The notes under the pieces are model-generated. The model searched no databases and was not told the origin of the DNA. It worked only from the letters and a program-made list of their open reading frames with translations. This document shows, in pieces, positions 19,462 to 27,018 of a stretch of 64,000 bases of DNA. Within the stretch, counting starts at the first letter, position 1. The number at the start of each line of letters is the position of its first letter. This stretch comes from Vibrio tapetis subsp. tapetis (GTDB taxonomy: Bacteria; Pseudomonadota; Gammaproteobacteria; Enterobacterales; Vibrionaceae): positions 2,108,001 to 2,172,000 of the forward strand of contig NZ_LT960611.1 of the NCBI RefSeq assembly GCF_900233005.1. Reading direction: 5' to 3'. The position numbers were made by a program, and so were the translations under genes.

Positions 19462-20103
19462 ATGGAAGTTTTACGAATTAGTTTTCTCACGTTAATCGCA
19501 TTAACGTCAGGAACAGGTAACGCAAATGTAAGCAGCTATTGGCAATTTGATAGTAATACTGACGGGATAACCATCCACACTCACGAGCAAAAAAATGGCC
19601 TTGTTGAAATCCGAGCACAGATGTTCACGCCAACCAGTTATAGTGCCTTTTTAACTCTATTAGAAGACAGTAACAATGTGCCCAACTGGATCGATAACGC
19701 CAGCCACAGCCGGGTTCTCAGTCAAATATCTAATACTGAAAATATCGTCTACACCCAATTCACCGCGCCATGGCCGGCAAGTGATCGTGACATGGTGACT
19801 TACTCTAAGTATTGGGTTAATGATCTCGGATTTACTATTGAAATAAAAGATGCCCCAGAGACCACGCTTGCAGAACAGAGTGGTTATATTCGTATCCATT
19901 CCGTTAGCGCTAGCTGGACACTGCAAAAGTTCACCAATGGCACTACGTTTATTGAATACAAAGCGTTCGCAAATCCCGGAGGCTTAATGCCAGACTGGTT
20001 GATGAATAAATTGTCTAAACAAAGTGCTCGCGCCACTTTTAATAACTTGCGAACACAACTGCCAAAGTACCAGCAATACTCTCACCCTCAGATAATCGAA
20101 TGA
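19462..20103 (+). CDS. Secreted START-domain protein
   Basis: 213 residues. A signal peptide ends near ALTSGTGNANVSS. The remainder matches the START (StAR-related lipid transfer) fold as seen in proteobacterial periplasmic members: the W-x-F start, FLTLLEDSNNVPNWIDNASHSRVL, the TAPWPASDRDMVTYS motif that is the hallmark of bacterial START proteins, and a C-terminal helix after NPGGLMPDWLMNKLSKQSARATF. The expected role is binding of a lipid or other hydrophobic ligand in the periplasm. It is monocistronic, followed by a long hairpin. Confidence 0.8.
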   Translation: MEVLRISFLTLIALTSGTGNANVSSYWQFDSNTDGITIHTHEQKNGLVEIRAQMFTPTSYSAFLTLLEDSNNVPNWIDNASHSRVLSQISNTENIVYTQFTAPWPASDRDMVTYSKYWVNDLGFTIEIKDAPETTLAEQSGYIRIHSVSASWTLQKFTNGTTFIEYKAFANPGGLMPDWLMNKLSKQSARATFNNLRTQLPKYQQYSHPQIIE

Positions 20104-20135
20104 GTTTAACGGCGTAAAACACTGTGATATTCACT

Positions 20136-20189
20136 CCTTGTCATAAAGGCCTTAGCTATCTTTTGATAACTAAGGCCTTTATGACAAGG
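20136..20189. terminator. 25-bp hairpin between convergent genes
   Basis: Arms at 20136-20160 and 20165-20189 match in 24 of 25 positions around a TTTT loop. It sits between convergent genes, so it may act as a bidirectional terminator or RNA-processing site. Neither side has the usual T run. A palindromic insertion is another possibility. Confidence 0.5.
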
Positions 20190-20328
20190 ATGTTCCATCC
20201 GTCACTAAATGAGCAAATGTACTTTGTTCGCAGCTTTGAGCCAAAGCAATCGCTTACTCAGTACACCTTTCTCCCCCGCTCAAAAGCTGACTCATTCCCC
20301 AATGTCGTCAGCTTCAATTACTACAAAC

Positions 20329-21441
20329 CTAGTAGGCGATTCGCTGTTCGGTCGCCGCATCAAAAATGACCGCTTTTGATAAGTCGAAATGCAAGGGCGC
20401 AACTTGCCCTACACTGACATCAAATTCTGGTGACAAACGACAAGCAATTTCCTGATCGTTGACTTTCACCATTGCTATCGTATCTGGCCCTGTTGGTTCT
20501 AAAACTTCTAACAGTAGATCCAACTGAGTCGATACCGATTCGTCTTCTCCCGGTTGCTCGGTAATGTGCTCTGGGCGCAAACCGATCACGACTTTCTTAC
20601 CGTCTTGATCACGCATGGAATCTGGCAATTTAATGTGGTGCTCCTGCTCATTGGTACCAACCACCTTAATCACTGGATTATCGTTGCTGTCCAGATCAAC
20701 CATGGTATGAATAAAGTTCATCGACGGTGAACCCATAAAGCCTGCGACAAACATGTTATTTGGCTTGTTATAGATTTCCTTCGGCGTCCCAAGCTGCTGC
20801 AATTCACCATCTTTCATTACCGCAATACGATCGGCCAATGTCATGGCTTCGATTTGGTCGTGTGTTACATAAACAATAGTGGTGTTTAACTGTTGATGTA
20901 ATCGCTTGATCTAATGACGCATTTCAACTCTAAGCTTGGCATCAAGGTTAGATAATGGCTCATCAAACAAGTAAAGCTTCGGCTTACGAGCAAGGGCACG
21001 GCCCATGGCAACCCTTTGTCTCTGGCCACCAGAAAGCATGCTTGGTTTTCTGTCTAGTAACACATCAATTTGTAGCATTTCAGCGACACGTTTTACTTCC
21101 GCATCAATGGCTTCATTCGACATTTTTCTAATGCGTAAACCGAAAGCAATGTTCTCATACACGGTCATGTTTGGATACAAAGCGTAAGACTGAAACACCA
21201 TAGCGATGTCGCGATCTTTTGGTTCAACCTGAGCCACATCCACGCCGTCAATGACGATTTCGCCTGCGCTGATGTCTTCAAGCCCTGCAATGGTATTCAT
21301 CAGAGTGGATTTACCACAACCAGACGGTCCAACCAAAATAAGGAACTCACCTGAATCGATGCTGATATCAATGCCCTTAAGGGTTTCTTGATCAGCATTA
21401 CGATACGTTTTTCGAATTTGTTTAAGTTGTAAAGTAGCCAT
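20329..21441 (-). pseudogene. gtsD: Sugar ABC transporter ATPase (GtsD/MalK type), in-frame amber
   Basis: ATPase subunit of the adjacent glucose-type ABC transporter. The frame is continuous for 370 residues except for TAG at codon 177 (20911-20913). Before it are Walker [10 protein letters not shown], the Q-loop FQSYALYP, the signature LSGGQRQR, Walker B YLFDEP and SNLDA. After it, in the same frame, come the H-loop VTHDQIEA and the TOBE regulatory domain ending EQRIAY. The expected family residue at the stop is Gln (RHQIKRLH), so a single CAG-to-TAG change explains it. The truncated 176-residue product lacks the switch histidine and should not hydrolyse ATP productively. Either the transporter is dead, or the codon is suppressed, or another MalK-type ATPase (for example the one at 46649) substitutes, or the base is an error. 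Confidence 0.88.
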
Positions 21442-21444
21442 CGT

Positions 21445-22305
21445 TTATCCCTTCACTGAGCCTGCGGTCAAACCGCGCACAAAATTCTTACCTGCCAATA
21501 CATACACGACTAATGTCGGCAATGCGGCAATAATGGCGGCTGCCATGTCTACGTTATATTCTTTAACTCCGGTACTGGTGTTTACCAAGTTATTCAATGC
21601 GACCGTTATTGGTTGAGTGTCCGAGCCTGAATAGACCACGCCAAATAGGAAGTCATTCCAAATGGACGTGAACTGCCAAATAATGGTTACCATGATGATT
21701 GGCGTTGAAAGCGGTAAGAGAATCTTAAAGAAAATAGTAAAGAATCCTGCACCGTCCAACTTAGCTGCTTTGACTAACTCGTCTGGAATACCAATGTAGA
21801 AGTTACGGAAAAATAGAGTAGTAAAGGCCATACCGTAAATTACGTGCACAATCACCAAGCCCGTTGTGGTGTTAGCCAGTCCTAACTTACCTAACACTGC
21901 CGCCATTGGCAGTAAGATAACTTGGAACGGAATAAAACAACCAAAAAGCAACAAGCTGAAGAACAAGTTGGACCCTCTGAACTGCCATTTCGTGACTACA
22001 TAACCGTTAAATGCACCCAATAATGTTGAAAACAACACAGCAGGAATCACCATTTGGAACGAGTTCCAAAAATAGCCTTTGATCCCCTCACATTTCACCC
22101 CAGTACAAGCACTTGACCAGGCTTTATCCCAAGCCCCAAACACCCACTCTTGTGGCAGTGTCATCAAGTTACCCGCTTTAATATCTGGCAAGGTTTTGAA
22201 CGAAGTGATGACCATGACGAACAGAGGCATCAGATAAAACAGGCAAAAGAAAATCAACACCGCATAGAGAAAAGCACGAGACCAATTAAATGAAGACGTC
22301 ATCAT
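21445..22305 (-). CDS. gtsC: Carbohydrate ABC transporter permease (GtsC type)
   Basis: 286 residues, six predicted membrane segments, MalG-type permease. The EAA loop is visible as DELVKAAKLDGAGFFTIFFKILLPLS near residue 180. The insert between the first two segments (WVFGAWDKAWSSACTGVKCEGIKGYFWNSFQ) is typical of the glucose/mannose GtsC group. The ATG overlaps the stop of the gtsB-type gene by four bases, and the ATPase gene starts 3 bp after the end. Confidence 0.88.
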   Translation of the reverse strand: MMTSSFNWSRAFLYAVLIFFCLFYLMPLFVMVITSFKTLPDIKAGNLMTLPQEWVFGAWDKAWSSACTGVKCEGIKGYFWNSFQMVIPAVLFSTLLGAFNGYVVTKWQFRGSNLFFSLLLFGCFIPFQVILLPMAAVLGKLGLANTTTGLVIVHVIYGMAFTTLFFRNFYIGIPDELVKAAKLDGAGFFTIFFKILLPLSTPIIMVTIIWQFTSIWNDFLFGVVYSGSDTQPITVALNNLVNTSTGVKEYNVDMAAAIIAALPTLVVYVLAGKNFVRGLTAGSVKG

Positions 22306-23222
22306 TTTTTCTCCCTAAGTTCGGAATAAAGATAAGGAACCAAAATCGCCAATATACCGGCTAACATCACCATAGCACTGGCTGAACCTAGGCCAATTTG
22401 GCCACGAGTAAAGGTATGTGAGTACATAAACAAGGCGGGTAAATCTGAAGAATAACCAGGTCCACCTGAGGTTAATGCTGTCACTAAATCGAAACTCTTA
22501 ATCGCAATATGAGAGGTAATGATCACCGCACTAAATACCACTGGGCGTAAGCAAGGCAAAATGATTTTTAAATAAATTTTTGGTAAGCTCGCGCCATCAA
22601 TTTGCGCCGCTTTGATGATCGAAGAGTCGATACCACGTAAGCCTGCGAGAAACATCGCCATAACAAAGCCTGATGATTGCCATATAGCCGCAATAACCAA
22701 GGTATAGATAGACATTTCAGAGTTGACGAGCCAATCGAATTTAAAGTCGGTAAAACCCCAGTCGTGCACCATTTTCTCAATGCCAAGACCTGGGTTTAGA
22801 ATCCACTTCCAAGCCGTACCCGTCACAATGAATGACAACGCCATTGGGTAGAGATAAATGGTTCGAATTGCACCCTCTTGTCGAATATTCTGATCCAAAA
22901 AAATGGCCAGAAACACACCAAGTGCAATCGCGATAATTAAGAACAACACACCAAAGATCGCGAGATTAGTAATCGACGTGATCCAGCGGTCGTTTTCCAT
23001 TAGCTTTTCGTATTGTGCAAAGCCAACAAACTTAAAACTTGGTAAAAAACGCGAGTTTGTCATTGATAACGCAGCAGTCCAAAAAATATACCCGTAAATA
23101 CACACCACAGTCACTAACATAGTGGGTGCAAGAACGATTTTCGGCAGCCAGTTTTGCAACCGGTCAGCGAAGCTTTTTTTAGGTGCTGAGCGAGTAGTCG
23201 ATATAGTCACAATACGCTCCAT
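22302..23222 (-). CDS. gtsB: Carbohydrate ABC transporter permease (GtsB type)
   Basis: 306 residues, six membrane segments, MalF-type permease without the large MalF periplasmic loop. The EAA loop reads DSSIIKAAQIDGASLPKIYLKIILP. A ribosome site AAGGAT precedes the ATG at 23222. The protein partners with the overlapping GtsC-type permease to form the membrane channel for the glucose-binding protein encoded upstream. Confidence 0.88.
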   Translation of the reverse strand: MERIVTISTTRSAPKKSFADRLQNWLPKIVLAPTMLVTVVCIYGYIFWTAALSMTNSRFLPSFKFVGFAQYEKLMENDRWITSITNLAIFGVLFLIIAIALGVFLAIFLDQNIRQEGAIRTIYLYPMALSFIVTGTAWKWILNPGLGIEKMVHDWGFTDFKFDWLVNSEMSIYTLVIAAIWQSSGFVMAMFLAGLRGIDSSIIKAAQIDGASLPKIYLKIILPCLRPVVFSAVIITSHIAIKSFDLVTALTSGGPGYSSDLPALFMYSHTFTRGQIGLGSASAMVMLAGILAILVPYLYSELREKK

Positions 23223-23250
23223 TACGAATCCTTGTAAAAAAAACCTTAAC

Positions 23251-23307
23251 GCCGCCGACTTAGCAGCGGCATCAAAGGAAAAGCTACTCCACCATGGAGG
23301 AGCTTTT
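23251..23307 (-). promoter_or_regulatory. Two stem-loops between gtsA and gtsB
   Basis: In the 96-bp gap after the binding protein gene. Stem one spans 23279-23307 (AAAAGCT and CTCC against GGAG and AGCTTTT). Stem two is GCCGC/GCGGC at 23251-23270, followed in the transcribed direction by GTTAAGG and eight T. The layout parallels the malE-malF intergenic hairpins that favour high binding-protein expression over permease, by stabilising or partly terminating the message. Confidence 0.65.
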
Positions 23308-23318
23308 CAGGGGGTTCA

Positions 23319-24566
23319 TTACATAGCTGATTTCACGGCTTTTGCCAGTGTCTTAGCGGCTTCTGCTGGATCGGCTTTTGGATCGTTAAAGAAGTTAGTG
23401 ACAACGTCAAAGATAGCGCCTTGAGCGTAGCTTGTTGTTGACATGCCATGCGCCATACTTGGCACAAAGTCACCCGTTTTAGCGGTAGATTTAAAGGTTG
23501 CCATTGCGTCTAACGCACATGAATCAAACTTAGACATATCCATATCTAGACGTACAGGAATAGAACCTTTGTTTAAGTTGAAGACTTCTTGGAATTTCTT
23601 GTCAAGAATGGTCGCGGCCAATGCTTTTTGAGCTTTAATGTTCTCTGGATCTTTTAACTCAAAGAACGCAAAGCTGTCTACGTTATGAGTAAACTGACCC
23701 GCAGTACCCGGCGCAGGAGCACAGATGAAATCTTTACCCGGCATTTTTCCTGCCGCCGTAAATTCACCTTTCGCCCAGTCACCCATGATTTGCATTGCTG
23801 CTTCACCATTGATAACCATCGAGGTTGCAACGTTCCAGTCACGTCCTGGCGAGTTGCTATCAATGTAGTCATGGATACGTTGGAACTTAGTGAATACTTC
23901 AACCATTTTCGGGCCAGACAGCACGTCCATATCAAGATCTACAAACGCTTTTACGTAGTCTTCTGAACCTAATACATCGAGTGCAACGGCTTCAAATACG
24001 GTCGCGTCTTGCCAAGGTTGACCACCATGCGCCAACGGAATAAATCCAGCAGCTTTAATTTTGTCACCGGCAACAAAGAACTCATCAAGTGTTGTTGGTA
24101 CTGATACGCCCGACTTCTCGAGTACTTCTGGGTTTGCCCATAACCAGTTAACACGGTGAACGTTGACAGGAACCGCCACATACTCGCCATCCCATTTCAT
24201 GATGTCTGTCACCATGCTTGGTACCGCTTCGTCCCAACCGCCTTGTTTTGCAACGTCATCAAGATTAGTAAGGAAACCTAAGCCACCCCACTCTTGAATG
24301 TCATGGCCTTTAATCTGTGCCGCCGACGGAGGGTTGCCAGAAACTGCACGAGTTTTTAATACTGTCATGGCACTTTCGCCACCACCACCAGCTACCGCAA
24401 AATCTTTCCAGCTGTGGCCTTCTTCTTCTAGCATATCCTTAAGAACTGCAATAGATTTCGCCTCACCACCAGATGTCCACCAGTGGAGAACTTCAACTTC
24501 GCCTGCTTGAGCGAAAGAAGAAGCGGCAAGAAGGGAGATGCTTAGTAGGGTTTTATTCATATTCAT
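23319..24566 (-). CDS. gtsA: Glucose-type ABC transporter substrate-binding protein
   Basis: About 415 residues with a signal peptide cleaved after SSFAQA. Strongly resembles Pseudomonas Gts[11 protein letters not shown] at the mature N-terminus, [62 protein letters not shown] and GDWAKGEF. This predicts glucose, perhaps also mannose or another hexose. Candidate starts are ATG 24566 and ATG 24560; neither has a strong ribosome site, and a further ATG at 24578 is also in frame. It is the first gene of the transporter operon, 146 bp downstream of the sensor kinase stop. Confidence 0.88.
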   Translation of the reverse strand: MNMNKTLLSISLLAASSFAQAGEVEVLHWWTSGGEAKSIAVLKDMLEEEGHSWKDFAVAGGGGESAMTVLKTRAVSGNPPSAAQIKGHDIQEWGGLGFLTNLDDVAKQGGWDEAVPSMVTDIMKWDGEYVAVPVNVHRVNWLWANPEVLEKSGVSVPTTLDEFFVAGDKIKAAGFIPLAHGGQPWQDATVFEAVALDVLGSEDYVKAFVDLDMDVLSGPKMVEVFTKFQRIHDYIDSNSPGRDWNVATSMVINGEAAMQIMGDWAKGEFTAAGKMPGKDFICAPAPGTAGQFTHNVDSFAFFELKDPENIKAQKALAATILDKKFQEVFNLNKGSIPVRLDMDMSKFDSCALDAMATFKSTAKTGDFVPSMAHGMSTTSYAQGAIFDVVTNFFNDPKADPAEAAKTLAKAVKSAM

Positions 24567-24689
24567 TATAATTACCATCGTCCGTGTGTATTGGATTTAG
24601 CCAAAAAGAGGAAACAAATACGGCTCAGATTTCCTCGATTGACTAGAGCTTAATCCGACCGGACACAGAAGATTGCAACAAAGAGTAAT

Positions 24690-24717
24690 ACTAATGTAAC
24701 AATGACGTTACATTAGT
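24690..24717. promoter_or_regulatory. Perfect 11-bp inverted repeat upstream of gtsA
   Basis: ACTAATGTAAC and GTTACATTAGT flank the 6-bp centre AATGAC. It overlaps the stop codon of the sensor kinase gene and lies about 125 bp before gtsA. It has no T run, so it fits an operator better than a terminator. The likely ligand is the adjacent response regulator, by inference only. Confidence 0.55.
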
Positions 24718-26152
24718 CATCAAGATCGTGTGGTATCAAGACCTTAGCCTCTAAACCACCGTTAATAGAATTGTAAATAATGAGATCTCCGCCGTGTGCA
24801 TGCACGATACTACGGCTAATACCTAAGCCTAAACCGTGTCCGTCAGAGTCTTTTGCTAAGCGGTAATACGGTTCAAATACCGTTTCGAGTTTGTCTTCTG
24901 GGATACCCGAGCCTTCATCAAGAACAATCAATTCAAGCCCGGTGTCGTTATCATAGGCAAAGACTCTGACTTTATTGCCATATTTTACGCCGTTATCTAT
25001 CAGATTCGTCAGCACACGCTTTATCGCTAACGGTTTAACCCACAAAGGTGGGATTTTATCTGTTGGCAGCACAACATTAAGTTGCTTGTGGTTGTGGCTC
25101 TCGGCAATGCTTGCCAGCATGTCGTTGAGATCGACCCATTCAGTGTTCTCATGAATGTCGGTTTCTCTTACACACTGAAGTGCCCCTTTAACCATCATTT
25201 CAAGATCATTTAAATCTTGACTGAATTTTTCGCGCTTAGCGTCACTTTCGAGCAACTCCGTTCGCAACCTCAAGCGAGTAATCGGCGTTTTGAGATCATG
25301 TGAAATAGCCGAAAAAAGCGTTTCTCTATCGGTAATATAGCGATTAATACGCAGCTGCATTCGGTTAAATGCTCGAGTTGCCGTCACTAGCTCCGACGCC
25401 CCCTCTTCCACCAAAGGCGCTTGATCGATATTTAGGCTCAAGTCGTTTGCCGCTTGTGCTAAACGCTTAAGTGGCTTCACCTGCCGCCGGATCATCAAGT
25501 AGGTTAATAGCAATAATAACGACGTAGAGAAAAACAGAAAGATCAGTTGATCGGTACCTAGAATTTCATCTTCTAAGCTCACATAGGGTGCGGGCAATAA
25601 TGCGGCGATATATAGCCATTCATCTGCAGCCAATTCAATTTGTACCACTAATATTGGTGGATTGATCGGCTGTAAAGTTAATGTATGGTGAGCCCATGAC
25701 TTGGGTAAATCACTTAAATAAATGTCATTTTTCAGTATTCTTAACTTATCTGGCCGAGAGAATTCCACACTAATGTGATGCGCTTTTGGCAACTTCTGAG
25801 CCAGGACCGTTTTTACCGCACCGATTGAAGCCTCTTTTAGAGGTGAACTTTTAATCGGCTCGATCGTAAGGTGTTCATCATTAAATGAAACGAAAAAGCG
25901 CGTTCCGCCCATATTACGGATCTGATCCAAGACTATGTGACGATACTCAAGAGGCAGTGATTGGAAGAAGTTCACGGTGGAGGCAAACATAGTCGCCATA
26001 CTTGAAGACGCAGAGCGGATACCTTCAAGTTCACGACTTTTCGATTGTGAGTACCAAATCATCGTCGCTATCCCCTGAGCGACCGCAACCGCCAGCAAGG
26101 TCAGCCAAAGCGTTCGACCAACCAATGAGCGAGGCCAGCGCAATTTAAGCAT
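24713..26152 (-). CDS. Sensor histidine kinase of the gts operon (GtrS type)
   Basis: 479 residues. The first membrane segment is near residues 13-32 and the second near 200-220, enclosing a periplasmic sensor domain of about 165 residues. Then come HAMP (about 222-275), the H-box SHDLKTPITRLRLR with His285, and the ATPase core with N-box NLIDNGVKYG, G1 DEGSGIP and G2 HGLGLGISRSI. It starts 3 bp after the response regulator stop. Its position upstream of a GtsA-type operon matches the Pseudomonas GtrS/GltR-gts arrangement, where the kinase responds to glucose-derived keto-acids; the ligand here is unproven. Confidence 0.87.
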   Translation of the reverse strand: MLKLRWPRSLVGRTLWLTLLAVAVAQGIATMIWYSQSKSRELEGIRSASSSMATMFASTVNFFQSLPLEYRHIVLDQIRNMGGTRFFVSFNDEHLTIEPIKSSPLKEASIGAVKTVLAQKLPKAHHISVEFSRPDKLRILKNDIYLSDLPKSWAHHTLTLQPINPPILVVQIELAADEWLYIAALLPAPYVSLEDEILGTDQLIFLFFSTSLLLLLTYLMIRRQVKPLKRLAQAANDLSLNIDQAPLVEEGASELVTATRAFNRMQLRINRYITDRETLFSAISHDLKTPITRLRLRTELLESDAKREKFSQDLNDLEMMVKGALQCVRETDIHENTEWVDLNDMLASIAESHNHKQLNVVLPTDKIPPLWVKPLAIKRVLTNLIDNGVKYGNKVRVFAYDNDTGLELIVLDEGSGIPEDKLETVFEPYYRLAKDSDGHGLGLGISRSIVHAHGGDLIIYNSINGGLEAKVLIPHDLDD

Positions 26153-26155
26153 TAT

Positions 26156-26878
26156 TTAATGCTCAAAGGTAACTAACGCGGTAAACATATAGCCATTACC
26201 GCGCATCGTTTTAATGAATTTGCTGCCATCATTACCAAAACGATGTCGTAATCGGCTAAGTTGCACATCAATACCGCGCTCAAACGGCATCGCCTCACGG
26301 CCGCGAGTGGCATGTGAAATGGTGTCTCGATCTAGGATTTCATTAGGGTGAGATAAAAACAACATCAACAAAGTAAAGTCACTACCCGAGAGCTCTACCA
26401 CTTCGTCAGACTCACTGTTAATGGCTTGGTGAGATAACGTATCGAGTTGCCAATGACCAAACAAAACTCGTCGAGGTAGGCCCGAGTTCGGCTCTTCTTC
26501 ATTGACATGCACCCGACGTAATAGCGCTTTTATTCTAGCAATGAGCTGCCGCGGGCTAAAAGGTTTAGCAATGTAATCGTCTGCCCCAATTTCGAGACCA
26601 ATGATTTGATCCGTTTCTTCAGAAACAGCGGTGAGCATGATAATAGGGACATTGGAGTGTTTACGAATTTTCTGACACAGAGCAAAGCCATCTTCACCCG
26701 GTAACATCACATCAAGTAAGATTAAATCCGGATAACTATGCTCGGCTATATGAAGATCAAGCGCCACTCCATCTTCAACCGTAGAGACACGAAAGCCCAA
26801 TTTAGACAAATATTCTTCTAGAAGTTCTCGAATTTCACTGTCGTCATCTACCACTAAGATATGGGTTTTTGCCTGCAT
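26156..26878 (-). CDS. OmpR-family response regulator (GltR type)
   Basis: 240 residues. Receiver domain with the acidic pocket DDD at 11-13, phosphoacceptor Asp56 in LILLDVMLPG, Thr in MLTA and Lys in AKPF. The C-terminal winged helix (about 140-236) ends with RGIDVQLSRLRHRFG...KTMRGNGYMF. It is co-transcribed with the sensor kinase and probably controls the gts transporter genes downstream. The promoter region upstream (26879-27018) shows no site I can name. Confidence 0.9.
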   Translation of the reverse strand: MQAKTHILVVDDDSEIRELLEEYLSKLGFRVSTVEDGVALDLHIAEHSYPDLILLDVMLPGEDGFALCQKIRKHSNVPIIMLTAVSEETDQIIGLEIGADDYIAKPFSPRQLIARIKALLRRVHVNEEEPNSGLPRRVLFGHWQLDTLSHQAINSESDEVVELSGSDFTLLMLFLSHPNEILDRDTISHATRGREAMPFERGIDVQLSRLRHRFGNDGSKFIKTMRGNGYMFTALVTFEH

Positions 26879-27018
26879 AACCGATCCTTTCGTTATTCAC
26901 AGCCGATTGAAGATTGGCCCAATACTAGCGTCTTAGCGAAAGCATAAGGTATTTTTATAGGCAAACTTTGAAGTCGTTATCAGCAAAAGAAAAAGTGTGA
27001 CCTAAGCCAATATGCAAA

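Noticed and set aside
20124..20369. 81-codon plus-strand open frame
   Set aside because: It runs through the 25-bp hairpin and into the opposing ATPase gene, and has no family features.
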